Assembly: GCF_963678975.1 (NCBI RefSeq) | Contig: NC_089279.1 | Coordinates: 33,795,297 to 33,859,296, forward strand | Origin: Dysidea avara | Lineage: Eukaryota; Porifera; Demospongiae; Dictyoceratida; Dysideidae | Direction: 5' to 3' | DNA: 64,000 bases | Shown: in pieces, positions 59,650-64,000 of the stretch | Layout of the letters: the number at the start of each line of letters is the position of its first letter | How positions within the stretch are numbered: the first letter of the stretch is position 1 | The notes under the pieces: model-generated | The model's input: only the letters and a program-made list of their open reading frames with translations | Database searches by the model: none | Told to the model about the DNA's origin: nothing | Program-made: the position numbers and the translations under genes

Positions 59650-59995
59650 ATTATTATTGCTGGGCATGCCGATGTGCCAAGGGGACGTGAGTAATGCTCC
59701 AAGGAAAAAATACACAAGATAACAACAGTACTGCTTTGTTATATCTACCGGTAAAGACGATACTCGACAATGCCTAACATTGCCTGTACCATTTTTACTT
59801 CACAGCACAAGTATGTAGTAGCTTTTTGATAATGCATGCTTTCTGACTCAATCACTGAAGTTGGCAAATTATTCCAGTCGATGACAGCTCTTGGAAAGAA
59901 GGAATGCCGGTTCATGTAGCTAAGTACCTGGATGAAGTGGTAAGGGTAGTGGTGTCTAGTTGAACATTGTGTGGCTAAGAGGATAATGGTATTGA
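59650..59995 (-). mobile_element. 5'-truncated LINE, ORF2 C-terminus
   Basis: The minus strand codes STRHHYPYHFIQVLSYMNRH, SFFPRAVIDWNNLPTSVIES and a short tail. The 3' part has ATCGGCATGCCCAGCAATAA and an (ATA)n tail near 59645. Same group of LINEs as 56985-57215, but a different copy. Confidence 0.78.
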
Positions 59996-60109
59996 TAGGC
60001 TGCAGATAAGTCGTGGATTGCCTCGTTAAAATGCCGGCGGCTAGCTATAACTAGGCCAGTGCGGCATTCCTTGATCCACGCCTATTATTTTTTTACTCTT
60101 GTTAGAATA

Positions 60110-60367
60110 TAACTTATGCACGAAGTTCTGGGACGGTTTCTATTCATTTTTAGACAGCCTCTTTACACTGTTAGCTTACCTGTTAATCATCAGCACTACC
60201 GTACGACCACAACCGCAAACCATCACCGCTACTGGTGCCTGGAATCATCTCAGCCAGACGGCTTTGGCCCCAGTATCTTTGCTTACGAACTAGGCTCTAG
60301 TGAAGATATAACTTTTACCATCCAGTTTACTGATGGCGAAGCTTCTAGACCTATTCTAGCTCCATGA
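60110..60367 (+). other. unrecognised GC-richer open frame
   Basis: An 83-residue open frame starting at the ATG at 60116, including YRTTTTANHHRYWCLESS and SSEDITFTIQFTDGEASRP. It is GC-richer than its surroundings. I recognise no domain and see no clear splice signals, so it may be an exon or chance. Confidence 0.15.
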
Positions 60368-60371
60368 GAGT

Positions 60372-60500
60372 CAACAATGGTGAAATCACGGAAATCACGA
60401 AATCAAAATTGAAATCACGAAATCACAATTGAAATCATGAAATCACTAATGAAATCATTGATTTCAGAGAAATCACTGTGATGTCGAAATCTCGTACGCC
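60372..60500. repeat. short GAAATCAC(G) repeats
   Basis: Roughly ten imperfect GAAATCAC/GAAATCATGAAATCAC repeats ending GAAATCTCGTACGCCCTTCG. The end matches GAAATCTCATACGC at about 58069, beside the similar repeat there. The two may be ends of one element or separate copies. Confidence 0.5.
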
Positions 60501-61629
60501 CTTCGAGAAAGTGGCGGACCCCCCGGGTCACTCTCCAGCGTACTGGGCGTACGCGTATCTAGCTAGCTATAGCCCTGCAAAGCCATTTTAACTACAGTAA
60601 CTGTAGTTTACAGTAAATAGCAACCTCGATAACAACTATTCACTAGTGAAGCTTGCTCGTTCATATCAGAGACGACGATTATCTTAGTAATCTTGCTAGC
60701 TAATGCTTTTAGCTACCTGGCAGCACAGCAAACGTTTAGCTAATATAGTGTCGAGCATGCTGTTCAGGTGATAGAACAAATCAAATGATTGCAAATAGTG
60801 GTTACTCAACAATATATCAGTCTGTACATGTAGCAGCTTGAAAGCTTTTCATACAACCAAATAATCAAGCATGTGTATAGATAATGATTTGAAGCACAGC
60901 CTGTATTTGTAAGCAATACTGCATGACCAAGGAAAATATCTGTTCGAAGCATCTTTGTTGCCAAAGTAGCTACCACCGAAGCCCGCGAAGGTACCACTTT
61001 TCATCAGATCACTGATATCTGGTTGTCTTGGAATGTAGAATCACACTGTTTTGCTGTCAGACTTTAAATGCCCTCTTCTTATAGAAGTTTCCTTTACTAT
61101 AGGGAACATTGAAAACTATAGTGCTGTATGATCTTGAAGACATTTCAATAAATTCCCACAGCTGGTCATAATTAAAGTAAAGATCCAAGTTGTCAACCGG
61201 CCAAGGCACAAAGCAACGGATAAGTAATGCTAATAATTTATATGCCACAGTCATCAAGATTCTCGTGTATGCATGCACGTCTACAAAATTTAGAATATGC
61301 ATGAACTCTCTGTCTGTCGCAAACAAACCATTTGAGCTCAAACATGATAGTTAGCTACATGCTATATAACATAAACATATGTAATTCCTGGCCAGTGATG
61401 TCTGTCACCATCATGTAGCTTGAATATAATTATCACTGACTGCTGAGTATGTATAGTTTATTGTGAGTCCATGAAAAACATTTTGGCTGATTGCACAGGG
61501 TAAACTGGCTGACATTGATAATACTGCAATTTGTCCATACATGCTCCTGTGGTGATCGTTGCATGCTTTATCAGAAACCCTGAGTATAGTGACTTGTATT
61601 ATAATAATGCACGTACATTATTATTATGA
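60501..61629. other. gene-free region
   Basis: No gene is recognised. The minus-strand open frame at 61057-61341 lacks an ATG start and any known domain. Confidence 0.35.
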
Positions 61630-61908
61630 ATCAAGACACACGGTAGTGTGTCGTGCGGCCCAAGAAGCCGGCGCGTAACACCCGTGAGTATATTGACAGG
61701 AAGAAAGAAAACGCAATTTGCGCACCTCCGTAGCTCTGTGCTGCCTTGATGAAACAAGACGATTTTTGCTGTGGACACTCCCTCCACCTTCAGCACTTCA
61801 CATTCCAAATTCGAGCGAAATCGCTTCAAGCGTTCCCGAGATATGCGACTTCAAAAATTGGCTTAGTTTCTTCGTTTTTTTTCTTCTTATTTTTCTTCCT
61901 CTTTTTGC

Positions 61909-62160
61909 TTTTTTTTTTCCCTGGGGTAACCAGCACCTCTTGCCACCACCCCTAGCACTAGATGTTGAAGTGCTAGACAAAAATTGGACTGAGATTAAAG
62001 GGAGCAATTTAAATAATTAGGGGGAAGGCACCCGACCCTCTGATAGTACAAAGTCAAGTGCCCTATGGCTGATGGGACACTTGACCTTGTACTATCAGAG
62101 GGTACAAGGTCAAGGTACAAGGTCAGGGTACAAGGTCAGAGGGTACTATCAGACCCTTCA
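61909..62160 (-). mobile_element. 5'-truncated retroelement copy nested in the unit leader
   Basis: Flanked by CTTCCTCTTTTTGC at 61895-61908 and 62161-62174, a 14-bp target duplication. The A-tail is the T-run at its left edge. The minus strand ends with the 3' signature GGTGGTGGCAAGAGGTGC, as in the element at 46911-48500, and its coding tail (ALDFVLSEGRVPSP) matches ALDLAISEGQVLPS there. A ~30-bp inverted repeat (CCTCTGATAGTACAA) sits at 62035-62103. Confidence 0.85.
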
Positions 62161-62714
62161 CTTCCTCTTTTTGCACACTTATCAAAACTGCTATAAAACG
62201 CGAACGCCATATCCGATCGCCTTGAAATTTGGCACACAGAAGGGGGGTATAAAGGCGCATCTCTGTACCAACTTTGGCTGGAATACGATAAACAGGCAAA
62301 GAGTTATGAGCGATTAATCACGAAAAATAACACCAATATGTTGTCACGCCTACAGGGTAAACTGCGTATGGGAAGAAGCTGAAAATCGGTGGGTGAATAG
62401 GTTAACTATTGAACCTCAAACCTTTTGTGGTTTGAAAGAAATCGAGCTAAAAACCAGTAAGATACAACGAAAAAACCAACAGTGTGTAACAATTACGCAA
62501 TCGAGATTAGCTAATAAAAAAAACGACTGCTTGCCACGCCTACCAGGTAAACCGCTTGAGGTAATGCTTTGAAAATCGCTGTACAGATGGAGTTATCATC
62601 TTAGGAAGGCTCTTCAATGGTGTAGAAGAATCAGACTTAAAGCCACGGAGTTATAACACGAAATCCAACTTGGTGTAGCAAGTGCGAGATCGAGATACTC
62701 TAATAGAGCAGTCA

Positions 62715-64000
62715 TCCTAATAGAGCAGTCATCTTAATAGAGCAGTCACCCGAAGAGAATTCAAGAGATCAGTTAGAAACAAGTAACCTGTATAGAGATC
62801 AGCTACAAACAAGTCACCCTATAGAGAGATCAGCCACAAACAAATCGCCCAGTAGAGAGATCAGCTAGAAGAAGTTACCTTGTAGAGAGTTCAGCTACAA
62901 AGAAACCATCATGTAGAGAGTTCAGCTGCAAACAAATCACCTGTAGAGAGTTCAGCTACAAACAGATCTCCCTGTAGAGAAATCAGCTAGGAGAAGTTTC
63001 CCTGTAGAGAAATCAGCTAGGAGAAGTTTCCTTGTAGAGAGTTCAGTTACAAAGAAAACACCATGTAGAGAATTCATTTACAAACTAGTGACCCTGTAGA
63101 GACATCAGCTAGAAGAAGTTACCTTGTAAAGAGTTCAGTTGCAAAGAAACCATTCTGTAAAGAGCTCAGCTGCAAACAAATCACCTGTACAGAATTCAGC
63201 TACAAACAAATCACCCTATAGAAAGATCAGCTAGAAGAAGTTACCTTGTTGATAGTTCAGCTACAAACAAATCACCCTGTAGAGAGATCAGCTAGAAGAA
63301 GTTACCTTGTAGAGAGTTCAGCTACAAAGAAACCATCATGTAGAGAGTTCAGCTGCAAACAAATCACCTGTAGAGAGTTCAGCTACAAACAGATCTCCCT
63401 GTAGAGAAATCAGCTAGGAGAAGTTTCCCTGTAGAGAAATCAGCTAGGAGAAGTTTCCTTGTAGAGAGTTCAGTTACAAAGAAAACACCATGTAGAGAAT
63501 TCATTTACAAACTAGTGACCCTGTAGAGACATCAGCTAGAAGAAGTTACCTTGTAAAGAGTTCAGTTGCAAAGAAACCATTCTGTAAAGAGCTCAGCTGC
63601 AAACAAATCACCTGTACAGAATTCAGCTACAAACAAATCACCCTATAGAAAGATCAGCTAGAAGAAGTTACCTTGTTGATAGTTCAGCTACAAACAAATC
63701 ACCCTGTAGAGAGATCAGCTAGAAGAAGTTACCTTGTAGAGAGTTCAGCTACAAAGAAACCATCATGTGGAGAGTTCAGCTGCAAACAAATCACCTGTAG
63801 AGAGATCAGCTACAAACAAATCTCCCTGTAGAGAGATCAGCTAGGAGAAGTTTTCTTGTAGAGAGTTCAGTTACAAAGAAACCACAGTGTAGAGAATTCG
63901 TTTACAAACTAGTGACCTTGTAGAGACATCAGCTAGAAGAAGTTACCTTGTAGAGAGTTCAGCTACAAAGAAACCATTCTGTAAAGAGCTCAGCTGCAAA
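62715..64000 (+). repeat. 30-31-bp minisatellite array with 427-bp higher-order period
   Basis: Same monomer family as the 11-30 kb arrays, but with its own variants (AGAAATCAGCTAGGAGAAG, TTCATTTACAAACTAGTGAC). The landmark at 62881 recurs at 63308 and 63735, exactly 427 bp apart, so the higher-order module differs from the 1442-bp one in the other arrays. Confidence 0.9.

Larger units (their letters stand above)
61630..64000 (+). repeat. older copy of the large leader-plus-minisatellite unit (runs off the window)
   Basis: Starts ATCAAGACACACGGTAGTGT and keeps the whole leader order of the 10,172 unit (GCCGGCGCG, the T-rich CTT tract, ACCAACTTTGGCTGGAATAC, GTGGTTTGAAAGAAATCG, GAGATACTCTAATAG), with many substitutions. 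The minisatellite starts near 62715. A LINE-type insertion interrupts the leader. It is a single copy as far as the window shows. Confidence 0.88.

Noticed and set aside
61057-61341. 94-codon minus-strand frame as a gene
   Set aside because: It has no ATG start, no known domain and no splice context that I can support.

Overview
The window is animal genomic DNA: AT-rich, with short spliced introns (48 to 109 bp), TGF-beta ligand genes, a death/NACHT/leucine-rich-repeat receptor, and many dispersed repeats, SINEs, LINE tails and DNA transposons. A sponge is my best guess, from the NLR architecture, intron size and repeat style. That is inference; no marker in the window fixes the species.

Layout. 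(1) 950-9,720: a direct tandem array of a TGF-beta-type ligand gene on the minus strand, with two intact two-exon genes (1437-2670, 5452-6711) and a third broken copy (8591-9700) that keeps only signal and propeptide coding parts. (2) 10,172-30,541: three head-to-tail units of 6.2-7.6 kb. Each has a non-repetitive leader, a long 30-31-bp minisatellite and a short tail; units 1 and 3 end in a ~329-bp hairpin. An older copy starts at 61,630 and runs off the end of the window. (3) 31,088-34,149: an unidentified minus-strand gene with a short first exon and several homologous, phase-compatible terminal-type exons. (4) 32,900-36,800: a domesticated- or transposon-like exon, an inverted repeat, and a hAT element inserted into a tRNA-derived SINE. 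(5) 36,800-50,900: gene-poor, with a diverged large duplication, three TIR or foldback elements, a THAP-domain exon pair, LINE tails and a decayed reverse-transcriptase element. (6) 50,982-53,852: a minus-strand NLR-type gene (death domain, NACHT, LRR) with five coding pieces visible; its first exon was not found. (7) 54,900-61,600: a decayed Ulp1/C48-like peptidase, LINE tails and otherwise non-coding DNA.

The window's host genes are the secreted TGF-beta ligands, the cytoplasmic NLR and the unidentified 31-34 kb gene. No operon-like cooperation is implied. The most unusual part is the 20-kb triplicated block. Its copies are so alike that internal spacings match to the base, and a 9-bp microhomology explains the one missing hairpin.
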